From positions 1,250,501 to 1,314,500 of the forward strand of contig OX359193.1 of assembly GCA_947172415.1 (NCBI GenBank): DNA of 64,000 bases. Reading direction: 5' to 3'. This document shows positions 25,701 through 37,100 of this stretch, piece after piece (position 1 is the stretch's first letter; each line of letters opens with the position of its first letter). Made by a program: the position numbers and the translations under genes. This DNA comes from Chondrosia reniformis (taxonomy: Eukaryota; Porifera; Demospongiae; Chondrillida; Chondrillidae). The notes under the pieces are model-generated. The model worked only from the letters and a program-made list of their open reading frames with translations. It was not told the origin of the DNA and searched no databases.

Positions 25701-27752
25701 ACACACATCGACTTTGGCAAATAGTAAATCTATCCATTAAGTTTTACGTACATCCACTTTAATTTACTATATTCCACAACGTAATATGTAATGTCTCAAC
25801 AGGATTGTGAAATCAATGAGCAATCAGTGATATATGCATACAAAGCAAAGAGAAATAAGTGTACATTCTTGAAAATAGATACAGCTACATACGTATATAT
25901 TGCTATAGTATATATACGTATAGCTTTTAAAGTATATATGTATATAATATACACTCCGTTGCTGGGCTAACCAAGGCAAATTATTCCACAACTAGTGTAT
26001 AACTATAATGAGAGGCACTTTGACCTCTTATTATAGTTATATAATGCCATATCCTGCCGATAACTCAGTAAATGCCTAAGGCTTGCATTATCCTGCAAAA
26101 AGCCTAGGGGCTGAGTATATATATATCAGTTATACAGCTCTTTCTATAAATATATATATATATAATAATATCATGTTTGCAACAAGGTAATCAACATTTA
26201 AAGCTATATTCTTTACTTCTTTCACATCGGCTGCCAGAAAATCCAAATGGACAGGTACAATAATTTGGATAAGCACATGTTCCATTATTCAAGCAGTCTT
26301 CTTCACCTAATATCAGTAGATGAAAAAAGAGTCTAAAGGCATTAATTAATACCTTGTAGCCAACCTTTTTCAGAAGTGAAGATATGCATGATTAAATTAA
26401 AGCAACTATATATAAACTAAACATGTAAGTACACTGTACTTCATTAATGCAATTATAGTCAGTTTAGTGTAAAGAAATACTGTAAATCCCTTTATTTAAG
26501 CTGAACCAAAAGTTAGTGAAACTGGATTTTACCCCTACATAGCGGAATTTAATATTAGCGACTTACAAGATGCATGGAAGTTTTGTTAGTTAATTAAAGT
26601 AATACAGTATAGTACTAGTACTATATTTAGCGAACTATAATTTTAGCGGTAAATGTCAAATCGCTAATATAGCTAAAATAATTATTTTAATAGCATGCTA
26701 ATAATAAGGATTTACAGTACATCACTTTTATAGAGTCCTAAAGCAAAGTCTTTCAGATGACTTAATCTTATCCATATAGTCAGAAAGCCATGTACAGCCA
26801 TATATAGGTACATACATATGTACTTATATATGGCTGTACATGACTTTAACCGCACGGATCTATATATTGTTGGGCGGTTTAGAGAGTTTAGTTCAGGTAC
26901 TCTGTATTCATGTATGTATCCATAATATGGAGTTTCAAGATCTACAAATAGACAGAAAGCTCACATATTGGTTCATTGCAGGTGATCCCTGTGTATCCTG
27001 GGTGGCATTTGCAGACACCTGTGTCATTTTGACAGTTACCATAGAAACAGCTAATAGTACTGCAAATATCTAAGAAAGGAGTAAGTATATATGCTTGACT
27101 TAATAATTGTGCTGTCGCTATGTATATACTCTTTACTCATTAATAGGGTTTGCATTATATATCACATAAGAGGAGTGGACATATTATTATGGATATTGTG
27201 TAGATGCTGATTTTAAATCTAAACTGTAGGGTTAGACTTTCCCCAGAGAATCAAAAGATCTGAGGAAGATACTGTAATCATAACTAGACAATATATTTAT
27301 AAAACAGTGCAAATTGCAATGCTACAGTACTCTAAAGTAATGTAATTAATGTAATGAGATTCATGGAGTTAAAGTGCAAATTCTTTCTTATGTAAAGTTA
27401 TCATTACACTGTCTCATTAGTCTTAGGCTGCATGTGTACGTATATACGTATATATATCCAAATTTTAACTTGAAGTTAGCTAATACAAGGGGGTAGGCCT
27501 ATATATCTAAAGAAATTCACAAGTGTTGTTTATGCCCGGGATACATTAAAATGAACCTGGCAAGGCTGATAAACACAAGGTGCATATAAACAAGGTTAAA
27601 CGCGTAACAGACAAGGACCCGAGTATATAGATGTCAAGAGTGTTTCATACAAACGATGAGGATGCAGGCTTTTGCTTACCTGTTGAAGTTCGCACTGGTT
27701 CAGGATAGATCGATAAAACGGTAATCCAGAACAGCAAAAATATCTGTACCAT
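10030..27752 (-). CDS. Large EGF-repeat / HormR-like / GAIN-GPS receptor with a single transmembrane helix
   Basis: Hand-built model of 43 exons, 1,637 codons including stop, open and in phase throughout. Order: signal peptide exon (27680-27752, start MVQIFLLFWITVLS), 34 EGF-like domains in two near-identical blocks of 16 exons, two Ser/Thr/Pro stalk mini-exons, a HormR-like exon, GAIN-like exons, a GPS motif split over two exons, one hydrophobic helix and a 42-residue tail. EGF and stalk exons are all phase 1-1, so whole blocks can be gained or lost in frame. EGF-HormR-GAIN-GPS is the usual adhesion-GPCR ectodomain order, but there is one helix and a stop codon instead of seven helices. By family knowledge the GPS should self-cleave at His-Leu/Thr, leaving a large non-covalently held N-terminal fragment. 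Ligand and signalling role are unknown. Start chosen because it gives a clear signal peptide and a phase-1 donor. Confidence 0.9.
10363..10583. repeat. Dispersed repeat family member in an intron of the EGF receptor
   Basis: Long copy of the family described at 56468-56728, opposite orientation. It sits between the transmembrane and tail exons of the receptor. Confidence 0.8.
11240..11343 (-). other. GPS autoproteolysis motif exon
   Basis: Continues the GPS begun in exon 11460-11508: VWSEEGC, then YCQCNHLTSFAAVQ. All landmark residues are present: CxxW, W, GC, CxCxHLTxFA. Cleavage is expected between Leu and Thr of HLT, so the motif looks catalytically competent. Confidence 0.9.
11460..12319 (-). 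other. GAIN-like domain exons
   Basis: Exons 12194-12319, 12022-12116, 11586-11955 and 11460-11508, phases matching throughout. The first two are helical and acidic, as in GAIN subdomain A; the third reads beta-rich sequence (NIPSAGFSVS, SAIISETIFSG, LIVSSSVFSLTVY). The last starts the GPS with NMKMTCRFWDTSG. Together they sit where a GAIN domain must be, directly before the GPS. Confidence 0.75.
12498..12721 (-). other. HormR-like domain exon
   Basis: Encodes about 75 residues with CPAVTERI, a WP-T-G-E-A-CPC segment, then FRGCGQDGRWMDTDFEAC. The spacing WPxTxxGxxAxxxCP...RxCxxDGxW...C is that of the hormone-receptor domain found just before GAIN domains in adhesion GPCRs. A CCP/sushi-like reading is the alternative. 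Enters in phase 1 and leaves in phase 0. Confidence 0.7.
13492..13781 (-). other. Ser/Thr/Pro stalk mini-exons of the EGF/GPS receptor
   Basis: Two paralogous mini-exons, 13716-13781 (66 nt) and 13492-13569 (78 nt), each with a ttaag acceptor and gtaagt donor and both phase 1-1. They encode SISPSIRIPSVTPSTSSS-type sequence, rich in Ser, Thr and Pro, as expected for an O-glycosylated stalk between the EGF array and the HormR-like domain. Two degenerate copies lie downstream in transcription: about 13316-13371 has an in-frame TAA and no donor, and 13174-13231 keeps a donor but lacks an acceptor. Confidence 0.8.
14090..14160 (-). tRNA. tRNA-like sequence (degenerate tRNA or tRNA-derived element), copy 1
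   Basis: Read on the minus strand it forms a 7-bp acceptor stem (GCAATTG/CAATTGC), a D arm with an A-box-like TAGCTCAGTGAAAGAGCA, a 5-bp anticodon stem CTGGT/ACCAG and a T arm with a B-box-like GGGTTTGATTTCC. The anticodon loop GGTCATA lacks the expected U33, so identity cannot be assigned. It lies in an intron of the EGF receptor. Confidence 0.55.
15355..15470. mobile_element. Small hairpin element (MITE-like) in an EGF-receptor intron
   Basis: Termini 'tatctttggaaaggg' and 'ccctttccaaagata' are perfect inverted repeats about 110 bp apart, with an internal inverted pair around 'gggtcgaaacgtctgg'. It is copied with the duplication at about 22215-22330. A diverged start also appears at the right edge of the window (about 63938-63975). 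Confidence 0.7.
17580..17702. mobile_element. Second small hairpin element in an EGF-receptor intron
   Basis: Termini 'cttttagatggat' and 'atccatctgaaag' are imperfect inverted repeats about 115 bp apart. The matching copy in the other unit is near 24312-24434. The layout resembles the 15355 element but the sequence is different. Confidence 0.5.
19195..19400. mobile_element. MITE-like element sharing its ends with the insertion at 31,152
   Basis: One end reads taatatac-ccgttgctggggcaacc and the other near 'tattagttatac'. The same two ends, in the opposite order, bound the insertion at 31152-31571 in channel copy B. The inner part contains 'gcctaaggcttgcattatcc'. A duplicated copy lies at about 25945-26145. 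Confidence 0.5.
20898..20968 (-). tRNA. tRNA-like sequence, copy 2 (carried by the tandem duplication)
   Basis: Duplicate of 14090-14160 with the same D, anticodon and T arms. Its acceptor stem has a mismatch (GCACTTG against CAATTGC), suggesting less constraint on this copy. Confidence 0.5.
22215..22330. mobile_element. Small hairpin element, duplicated copy
   Basis: Copy of 15355-15470 within the second duplication unit, with the same inverted termini and only a few substitutions. Confidence 0.7.
27680..27752 (-). other. Signal-peptide exon of the EGF/GPS receptor
   Basis: First coding exon: Met followed by a hydrophobic stretch (MVQIFLLFWITVLS), then polar residues, ending in a gtaagc donor after one base of the next codon (phase 1). 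It defines secretion and the type I topology of the protein. Confidence 0.85.
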
Positions 27753-28547
27753 GTCTTCCTCTCAAGAAGTCAGAAGGGCCGGCACTCGTTTACGAATAAC
27801 AAGGAGTGGGTCCAAACGTGATTGGCACTTTTGGAATTTATGAATATTCAAATTTATTGTTGAAGTATTATATTACAACACGCAATTTATTATGGACATA
27901 ATAATTTAATATGTGGGAAGTCCTATTTATTATATATATATAGGAATACACTATTTATTATATAGAACACACTATTTGTTATAAAATGAAATGTTAATGA
28001 TCATGAATATAGTACATCTGGAAAAAGTAACAGTGATCATGTGGTAAGGCTAAGCATATATACAGAAGCTTGTGGCTGTGGCACATGCACTGATTTTATC
28101 AATTCACATATAAATATTTCAGTGTGCCACTAGTATATACCTCTGCAGTGCATTCTGATCATATCCCATCTGGTTTCATTACCTATACGTTTTCATATGT
28201 ATATAGCCACTGCATGTTGCCAGCCCTAGCATGAGCATGGCCACTTTATAAGAGTAGTTTGGTTAGTGAATTAAGAGAGAGTTTTTCTACGTTTGGTATG
28301 TGTTACATCTTCTTGAGAACTCAGAGTTCACAGACTTAATACAACTTCCACATTACCTGATTTAGCACAGAGTATAATGAATACAAAGACTAAAAATTAG
28401 AACACAAATATGCATGTGTGTATATATGTAGCTACCTATAGCTGCATTGATTACAAAGTAAGAAACTCTAGCGTATATATGGATACAGAGTCAAATGCTA
28501 ATGGAATTATCTATTAAGTTGTATCCTGTTGTCATTCAAACACCAGT
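27753..28547. other. Intergenic region between channel copy B and the EGF receptor
   Basis: Presumed promoter and 5' UTR of the receptor gene on the right-to-left strand, plus 3' flank of copy B. At 28015-28140 there is a diverged piece of the foldback family ('acatctggaaaaagta', 'gatcatgtggtaaggc'). No gene seen. Confidence 0.5.
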
Positions 28548-31117
28548 CTATGGTGTCCGTGGATCTTCTTTAATTACACTCTCTTGCTTCTTGAAGGATC
28601 TTTGACTAAATGAGCGACTCATAGCAGGAGGATCAACAAGAGAGTGTAGGGTTTTGTTAAGCTTCTCAACTTCTCTCTTGATGAGCTTAAGGTCTTCCTT
28701 AAGTTCATCTACTTTTGTTGAATCAGAAGATCTACATATTTACATTTAGTAGAAATGGAATTTTAGTTTCAGATGTAAAATGGATGCCTTACTCTGAAGA
28801 CCTTTTCTTCTCGTGTGCTTCTTTCAAGGCTTCAATTCTCTCTTCATCTTCATTATTAGATAAACATATAACTTGCAAAATCATGCATGCATGTACCTGT
28901 TTAACTTACTAATTAGGAGGTACTGTCTATAAGGTAATTCCCCTAAATCTTGCCTATATCTGTTTAGATGTCTGGCTAAAGCTTGATAATATTTAGTGTT
29001 AACTCCCTCTGCAGTATCTTCATATGTCTTACTCATTTGAGCAATTAACACATTTAGCAAGACAACAATCACAAAGAACAGGAAGACAAGGTAAGCTATC
29101 ATTGGCAGCCACCTAAAAGTAAATGAAGTACCAAAGAATTCCCCTAAATGTTAAAATTAATGGGAAATATGCTTACGAGAATCCAATGTATGTTCCTGTG
29201 CTATCAGTTGCAAAATAATCATCCAACAGTCCTCCACCCTCGATTAGTGTACGTATGCCAAAGAATAGAGTGTGCCAAGGATAACTGAAGAAAAAGTATT
29301 TTTATACTTTAATACTAGAAGTATATTTTATATTATACAGATCTATAGAAAATTAAATACATTTTTAATTAATGAGGAATGTAGCAACCAACACTTACAG
29401 TGTGTCCAAAGGATGCAAGGTTTGATCCGGCTTAACGTTTCCATTATCCTCAATCAATATTCCAGACCTCAGTGCAAGGTAAAATGAACCCACAAAGACA
29501 AAGAGGACCAACATAAAGAACACCAAAAATCTAGATATGTCTTTCTTCAAAATTTCCACCAAGGCATACAGGTAAACTCCTGTAAACCTGTAAAGGTAAA
29601 TTAATATATATGAGCTATGAACAGCCAAATATGGAGCCAAATATGGAGTATACTGTATATACATACATAAATATAGAAGTTCAAATCGAAACATGTATCA
29701 TTAGATACTCAAAAGATGAACACTTTCAAAGATATGCATGTACATAGTTGGAAGAAATCAACATCATATATATATATATATATCTTAAGTATAAGCACTA
29801 TAGCCTAGGTTACACTATACAGCAAAATGTGTATTGATAGTTGTTAGGAAAGTAAGTTCAAAATATAGCTTTTTCTTATAAATGACGTATTGTAAGCTTA
29901 TTCTACTAGTTCAGTGATACAAAACATGGTGACTTACTTATAAACTGTTACAAACTCAAAAATCAGCATTGCGTTGAAGAAATAGACCAGACAGGCAAAC
30001 ACCCATTGCTGTGTTGATGCATAAACACAAATGCTATTGATCTCAATATTGTTTGGTGAAGGCATACTACAGTAGTCAATGCCAGTTGATGCACACCAGG
30101 TTGTAGTAGCTCTCAAAGGAACCACAAACAGTAATGGGATTAATATTGCAGGTATCTGCAGCCAATTGAGATGATCCTTAAAGTAATTCTTGGCACTAAA
30201 AAAAGCAAAATTCACGACACTGTTTAATATGTAAGTATGTATACCCAGTAAATATATAAAATATGGTCTGTTAAGTACGTATTTACTTTCTCATTTCTAT
30301 CACTTCATCAAATAGTTTCCAAATAAAGTACATCAATGACAATATCTCAAAGGCAAGTCTAGCCCAATCCCAGCTGTCCACATAGCACCCTGGATTAGGG
30401 CGGTCTGGTCTGCTACCTATGAGGAAAGCCATGGTCAAAATTGCCATTCTAATCAGATAGAAGAAAAACAGCTTCCTGTAGAGAGAAAAGGAAGAGCGAG
30501 ACATAAATGTTTAACAGAAAGTAGTACTGTAGCAATTAAAGTGATTTCCTTACGTATGGCGGACAAATGCAAAATTCCACTTGTAATCCAGTAATGTTTG
30601 AACAGCAGGATGAGAAGCAACCGTCTATACATATATACATACAATATAAAATATAAAACAACTGAGTACTACTAGCTACATACCGGCTATATGAACAAAC
30701 AATGTACTGCCAATTTTTGTGTAATGTTTTACTTTACTAAACGATTAGTCCATCTGTTATTAATTTGTAGAGGCTTTATTATTCCTAAATAAATGTACTA
30801 CTGTAGTCTGCATGATAACTAACCTGCTTTGAAGCCAAATGAAAAAAAGGTTTCATTTTGCTAGTCCTAACTCTTTTTTCAGCGTCATTCTCTTTGCAAA
30901 AAGTGAATGGCCTTGTACAAGTAAACAAATAGTTGAGTGGAATCTTTAGAACAAAAATCAACAGGATGAGGAGACTGTGGCAACAGCCATGATGCTGATC
31001 TTCGTGCTCTTTAATGTTGCCAATACTTTCATAACTGGGGCTATCAGTGTCAAGAGCTTCACAAATCACTACTCTATTTCCGACAACAAACTTATCCAGT
31101 GCAGTCTCAGTCAACTC
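28548..31117 (-). other. Channel domain and C-terminal coiled-coil exons of copy B
   Basis: Exons 22-30: 30824-31117 (extra hydrophobic segment SLLILLIFVLKIPLNYLF), 30554-30624 (pre-S1), 30287-30475 (S1 and S2), 29938-30195 (S3 and S4), 29399-29587 (S5), 29177-29284 (pore loop), 28910-29112 (S6), 28793-28847 and 28548-28731 (charged coiled coil with heptads such as VDELKEDLKLIKREVEKLNK). Exons 20-21 are 32524-32689 and 32392-32455. Phases agree across all junctions. Confidence 0.85.
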
Positions 31118-34100
31118 CTAGCAGTTATCAAAATTTTAATACAAAAAATATGTATTAGTTATACCACGGCGTTGAGGTGTATAGGGGTTTTATACGTACG
31201 AGTCACGAGGGCGCATAGCGCCCTAGGGCAAGTACGTATATAAACCCATATACACCAAAACGCCGTGGTATGAGTGATATATACTCCATCGCTTCTTATC
31301 GTTATTTTGGCGGGACTTTCAGGATGGCTCATCTAGCGTCTGGTTGGTTTTGCTTAAACGCTGACAACTTCATAGAATGCTCTTGCCCTGACTACTCCAA
31401 CTGTCCTAAATGTAAGGAGAATTGTCCACTCCCCAAGAAGAAACGTCTTAGTTTACCATATTTGGGCAGGGATATAACAGGATTTAAGAAGCTGATGCAG
31501 TATATAGCTTCTTAAATCCTGTTATATCCCGGTTACGAAATTTAAACACAGGCGGTTGCCCCGGCAACGGAGTATATTATATGATATACCGGTATGGCAT
31601 TTGCATACACTTGTACAGTGGAACTTTTGAATGCATGAAGGACATTTTATGACTACTTTAATATTTGACATCCCATTAGTATTTATATTTAGCTCTCTCT
31701 ATTTAGATGTGATTGTAAGTTTGAAATCCTCTTTATCACTACAGAATATTAGGGGAAGATATAATCTGCTTTTAAAGTAAATAGTTTGGTAAGTCCTGAA
31801 GTGGCCATCAAATGGACTATTGAGGTGGCTATTAATGGGGTGTCGCTGACATACGTACGTACATATATACAGATTTTATGTATATACATATATAGGTAAT
31901 ATATAACATACACTATGAAGTCTACATATGCCTGCTATACGTATGTCTCCTATAGGAGCAATTTCACAGTACGGTGGACCCTCGCCAATCCGAATAGCAT
32001 TGTCCCAAAGGCTACAAGGAATGTGTCCAGATTAGTGAATTTGTTTGGATTAGTAAAATTTTCACAAAATGTGTACAAAGTACAATTAATTATCAACACT
32101 CAATTTTCGTCACAGAGCACAGTATAGGATTTCTTTCCAATCTGGTCGAGCAGCTTCAGTTTGTGATCAACAGTTAGGGTCTTGTGCGCTCTCTTGGCCT
32201 TCATTATAGACGCTATTACATGTATTTAACCTGGAATCGTCCGCATAAGGCCAAAATGTTTGGCGTTGGCGGTGACTATGATTAGTTACGTATTCGTCAT
32301 TCGGATTTGCAAGGGTTCGGATTAACGTGATTCGGATTGGCGAGGGTCCACTGTATAATATTATATGTTGTGTACATGAACAACATTTTACCTTGTTCTT
32401 ATTTGTCAAGCAATCCTGGAGAGTAATTCTCTCACTGGTTAGTACTTTAACAAAACTGTAGAAACAAAAGTTCTGGATATACCATCTTTCTTTAGCAGAA
32501 AATGTATGTATCACATGTCTTACTCTGGTCCAGAAATCTTATCAAGTTCATTCTTTGCAGTAGCATAATCCGGTTGCTTCCCTTTCAAACTTCTTGTCAA
32601 TTGGGTCACATCACACTTAAACATATCAGTTGCCTGAGTGGAGCTGTCTCCATAAAAGGCAGCTAAAGTTTGCTGTAGACCTCCTGAACCTATATACGTA
32701 TATGATTAAGATAATGCACAGTTGACAACCACGTAAATATACATCTGATGTCGAGGAACCTCAGTCCAAAAGAATACATATAGTGTACAGACTTGGTATA
32801 TATTGCAAAAATTCCCAAAAACTAGCTCATGGCCAGTGAAAAAAGAAAGACAAAACAGTAGGCAGACCAACCATACCCTCATCACAATAGAAATTCTAGA
32901 AAAGCAGTCTATTCGATTGTATGATCTCTTATGTCTTATAATGCATGACTGTCAACATTCAGAAAATGGTATTAAAATTATTCATGATGACTTACCAGTG
33001 GTGCTGCTAGTCCATGCTTTCTCTCTTACAGTTTTCATTGGGTGCACCATGGTCTCCCATAATGATTCCCGAAAGCTAACTTCAGCAACATCAAAATTCT
33101 CCAGAAAGACATCCAATGCGGTGTATCCGGCCTCGTTTGCCAAGCCATGATCTACTCTTTTCTTTAGCAATGTACTTGCTATCTCTACATCTCCCTTCTC
33201 TGCAGCAATGTGAAGTGCTGTCTTACCCTTAGCATCCTGGACATTTCTCAATTCTGAACCTTTTTAAGCAAAGATATACCATATAGCTGGAAATGTTTGC
33301 GAGGAATTAAAGAGTTAGTGGCTTGCAATTAAATATTAAACTTGGAGCTCTATAGAGTGCAATTTATATAATGGGTGTACTGTAATATACTTACAATGCT
33401 CACAAAGGCATTCAATTTTAGGTATGCAGCTGGAATAGGTAGCTTGATGAAGAGCAGTCCATTGTTTCTAAAAACAATATAAAAGAAAGCTAATGACAAA
33501 AAGCGGACGTTTTGACAACTTAGTTATCTGACATCATCCGTGGCTTCCGTGTTTGCCTTCTTCTTGATCAGAAACATAGTCTCTAGAGTGCTCTCCACAG
33601 AATGAAATAATGTCCTTCCATCCTAATATGTTAAAATGTAACCAAATATCACTAAAATATTGATAATACATTGAATAGGGCTGTCATGTTTCTTTGGCTC
33701 TCCCTGTGTAGAGAGTAGCACTGTACTCTCTCCGTACAACAATACAAAATTAACAATAAACGCCAGTATACAATGAAAACTCTCTTACAATGGACTATAT
33801 AGTATATTTCTCCCAAAATTCACTGAATATTACAACAACTATGGATTGACTAAATACATCACTTCATGTACTCTGCACCTCAGGATCACCCTTGTTTAAC
33901 TCAGCTGAATCTAGTCCATATTGCAAGAGCAATTCTGTCTTTACTAGAACTTGCACTGGGTTCCTTGTAAGAGAATATGAACAGTGCAAGGCTGTATTCC
34001 CTTCCTATACATAATATAGCATATATATGTATGTAACTATAAGTCAAAATGGATCAAACATTGGATGACTTTAGTTCTTACAGACCTTGTTCTTGGCATT

Positions 34101-37100
34101 AGGGTCAGCACCTCTTAGGAGAAGCAACCTTACATCTTCTATTCCTCCATACCTTGTAGCAAAATGTAAGGCAGTTTCTTTATCCTGTATGTGTGTATAA
34201 CAAAAAACACATAACAATTTCAGTGGTAAGTGTAAAGTAGTAACATTAGATAATCAACAATAAGTACGTACGTATACTACGTATAGGTACGACTTAGATA
34301 TTGACCTTTCCATCAACTAGTGATACATCAGCTCCATGTTCCAAAAGGATGACCATTGCTGGATGATTGGTGTGACCATCAACACAGCATGTCATTAGAG
34401 GGGTTTTGCCATCCATGTAGTCCTGCTCATCAACGAATACACCTCTTTGCAGTAATTTCTTCAGTAACCAGATACAATCCCTGTCTCCTTCCATTGCAAC
34501 AACTTTGTGAAGTAATGATGAATCTTTTTCACATTCCTCTTGAGCTTTTAGTGGGTCAGCCCCTCTACTTAGCAACTCTGCAGTCATGCATATCACCTTG
34601 ACAACAAATGAGGATTTTAATTGTAAGAAAATGAAACAAAAATGAAGAATTACTTACCAAATAAGGACAGGATATGTCATAAGGGCATTTTGCTATTCCA
34701 AACAAAATGGCAAGAGCTTTATGCTTCTCCCCACCAATAAAGCTTTCATTGAGAAATGCATCAACCATCTTTACCACTTCATGCGCTTGCTTAGAAGTGA
34801 GCTCAGTTGAAAGACCATTAAACTGACTAATGCCATGTACAGACTTCTCCATTTCAGCCTAGAGAATTAAACAGACGTAGTAGAACAATTTTTACAGTTT
34901 AAGGGATCAAAGCCTAGAGAATTGTATGTATAAGACTTTGCAAAAAGAAGATCTAAAACATTTACTGTATCTACGTACTTCAAACCAAATATTTTATAAA
35001 GTAAAAACTTTGTGGAACATTTTGGGATGTTGTATAAACAACATGCAGTATATTTTTGATAAACGAGCTGCATTATATCCTTACTGTATCTTCATCATTC
35101 ATTTGCGTGTTTGTGAAACTATTCAGCTTATCTAGCCACTGTTGCATGTTTTCAAAGTTCGTACCACCTAACAGAACCTTGTATTTCTTGTGAAACTCAA
35201 TCTTCTTTGATTTTTCTGGTTTTGTGGTCTCATTTGGAGGTTCAGTGGTCTATTAATTTAAGAGTTAGTAATAACTAACTAATGCAATTCAAAAAGGAAA
35301 AACCTCATGTGTGGAATAATGTGTGTATGTAAATGTGTACAGTTATATACTGCACCAGCATGGATAATAAGATTCAATATATAATTCTTTACCTTTTCCT
35401 CTAAAAGTTTAATAACACTGTCATTTTGTGTTGTCTGACTCTTTGCTACTTCCAAAGCTGTTCTGTTAAACTGAATTGACATATTTGTCAAATGTAATAT
35501 CTAATCAATATATGTACATTATATACAGAATACCTTATCCCTTGTATTGGCATCAACTCCTGCACCAAGGAGCATTTCAATCATGGAGTCACTTGTGTCT
35601 GGGTTTGCAGCAGCCACATGTAAAAGTGTCTGTCCATCCTTTTAATGAAACAAGACAAATTTAAGATTCACATTTAATCTAATAATACATAATGAAGTAC
35701 GAACCTTGTCAGTTTTTTTCACATCAATAACTTCATAATCAATTATGAGGTCCACAATATATTCCAATCCATTCTGTACTGCCAGGAATAGGGGATGTCT
35801 ACCCAGCTAGAGAACATAATACGTTTGCTCATATAATGATCATTTCAACATTGCATTTGCAGTTTAATATGCTAAAATCGTATTACACAGTTTTGCTTTG
35901 CATTAATTGTCAGGCTTTCTAGGTTCATAAAATCCTATATACTAGTACTATAAATCGTATAATAATACGTATGTATTAAGGTAAGGGAGGGAGTTTCTAA
36001 ACAAACATTAACTTGCGCAACGAATTTCCCTTATCACTTCATTTCTTCTGCTCCTTTGGCAGCCAAGGGAGGGTGGACTGGTAGCCAAAGGAAAGGCCTA
36101 CCAGATTGCCATGTTTCAAGTTTGTGCGTTGTTGCTTGCGGCAGAGCGTGCCGCTTTTCCGCACAAAATGTTAAGGGAGGGGATTTCCGGACACGGTGCC
36201 GTATTTTGCCAATACGAGAAGGAGCAGCTTCTCACTTGGTCCCTCGTTAGCTTGGCTCCTGTGCTAACTGGGAACAAAGTAAGAAGCTGTTCTATCGTGT
36301 ACATGTGAAAAGCGACACTGTGTCCGGAAATCCCATCCTGTCTGGAAATCCCCTACTTTACCTTATGTATTGTTAAATTACGTATATGCTTTTATCCATC
36401 AATGCAGTACATATATATTCATATATATGGTGTATTAGATGTTTCATATAAATATGCATGAACCTCATCTTGGTGGCCAAGTGGGTCATTTGTGTCATCA
36501 AAATCCTCACAACGGGACAAAATGTAGTCAATTGTATCCATCCAGTCAAGCTGATCATTTATAGAGTCTATTCTCTTGTACCCATGTGTCAAGAGGTCAT
36601 GATAAGGAGTCTGGCCTTCCTATAGTATGAATTGGATCAAATAAAGGCACACCATTTTTTAGGGTGGTTTCATGAAAACTGGAGATATCATTATATACAG
36701 AAACTTCAGAAACCTGCACTTATACATACATGTACCTTATCAATCCAGTTTGCAACTTTGCATGAATCAGGTAATTCGTTTACCAGATCCTCTAAAAATG
36801 GCAAGCCTATACCCCAGTAAGCTGCCTCATGTAAAGGAGTTCTTCCAAACTACATAATGAACATTGTCACGTAATGTAGTAACAATGTAACTACAACCTT
36901 GAGATGTGTGTGTATCTCACATTGTCTTGTTTTGAAATGTCAGCCTTTCTAGCTAGCAGAGCTCTTGCAAAATACGTGTGACCAGAGTCACTGCTTTCTG
37001 CTTCACCATCATTTCCTGTCATTTCTTGTTCAAAATAATAAGCTGCTACAAAAGCTAAGTGCAAAGGAGTTCTTCCATCCTAGAGATATAAAAGCTTATA

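Larger units (their letters stand above)
20556..27270 (-). repeat. Intragenic tandem duplication, 5' unit (17 EGF-like domains)
   Basis: Second copy along the plus strand, first in transcription. EGF exons: 26965-27069, 26217-26306, 25548-25664, 25350-25439, 24994-25110, 24676-24762, 24449-24565, 24077-24169, 23884-23985, 23725-23808, 23526-23642, 23368-23454, 23107-23307 (two EGF), 22854-22970, 21993-22079, 20713-20829. Every exon length is a multiple of three and every exon reads C-rich EGF spacing such as CxNGTCxxxxCxCxxxFxGxxC. Introns are duplicated as well, including a tRNA-like sequence and small hairpin elements. Unit length is 6,715 bp against 6,829 bp for the other unit. Confidence 0.92.

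Noticed and set aside
31270-31515. 81-codon ORF with a cysteine cluster
   Set aside because: Entirely inside the copy B-specific insertion and ends in a hairpin stem; not supported as a gene.
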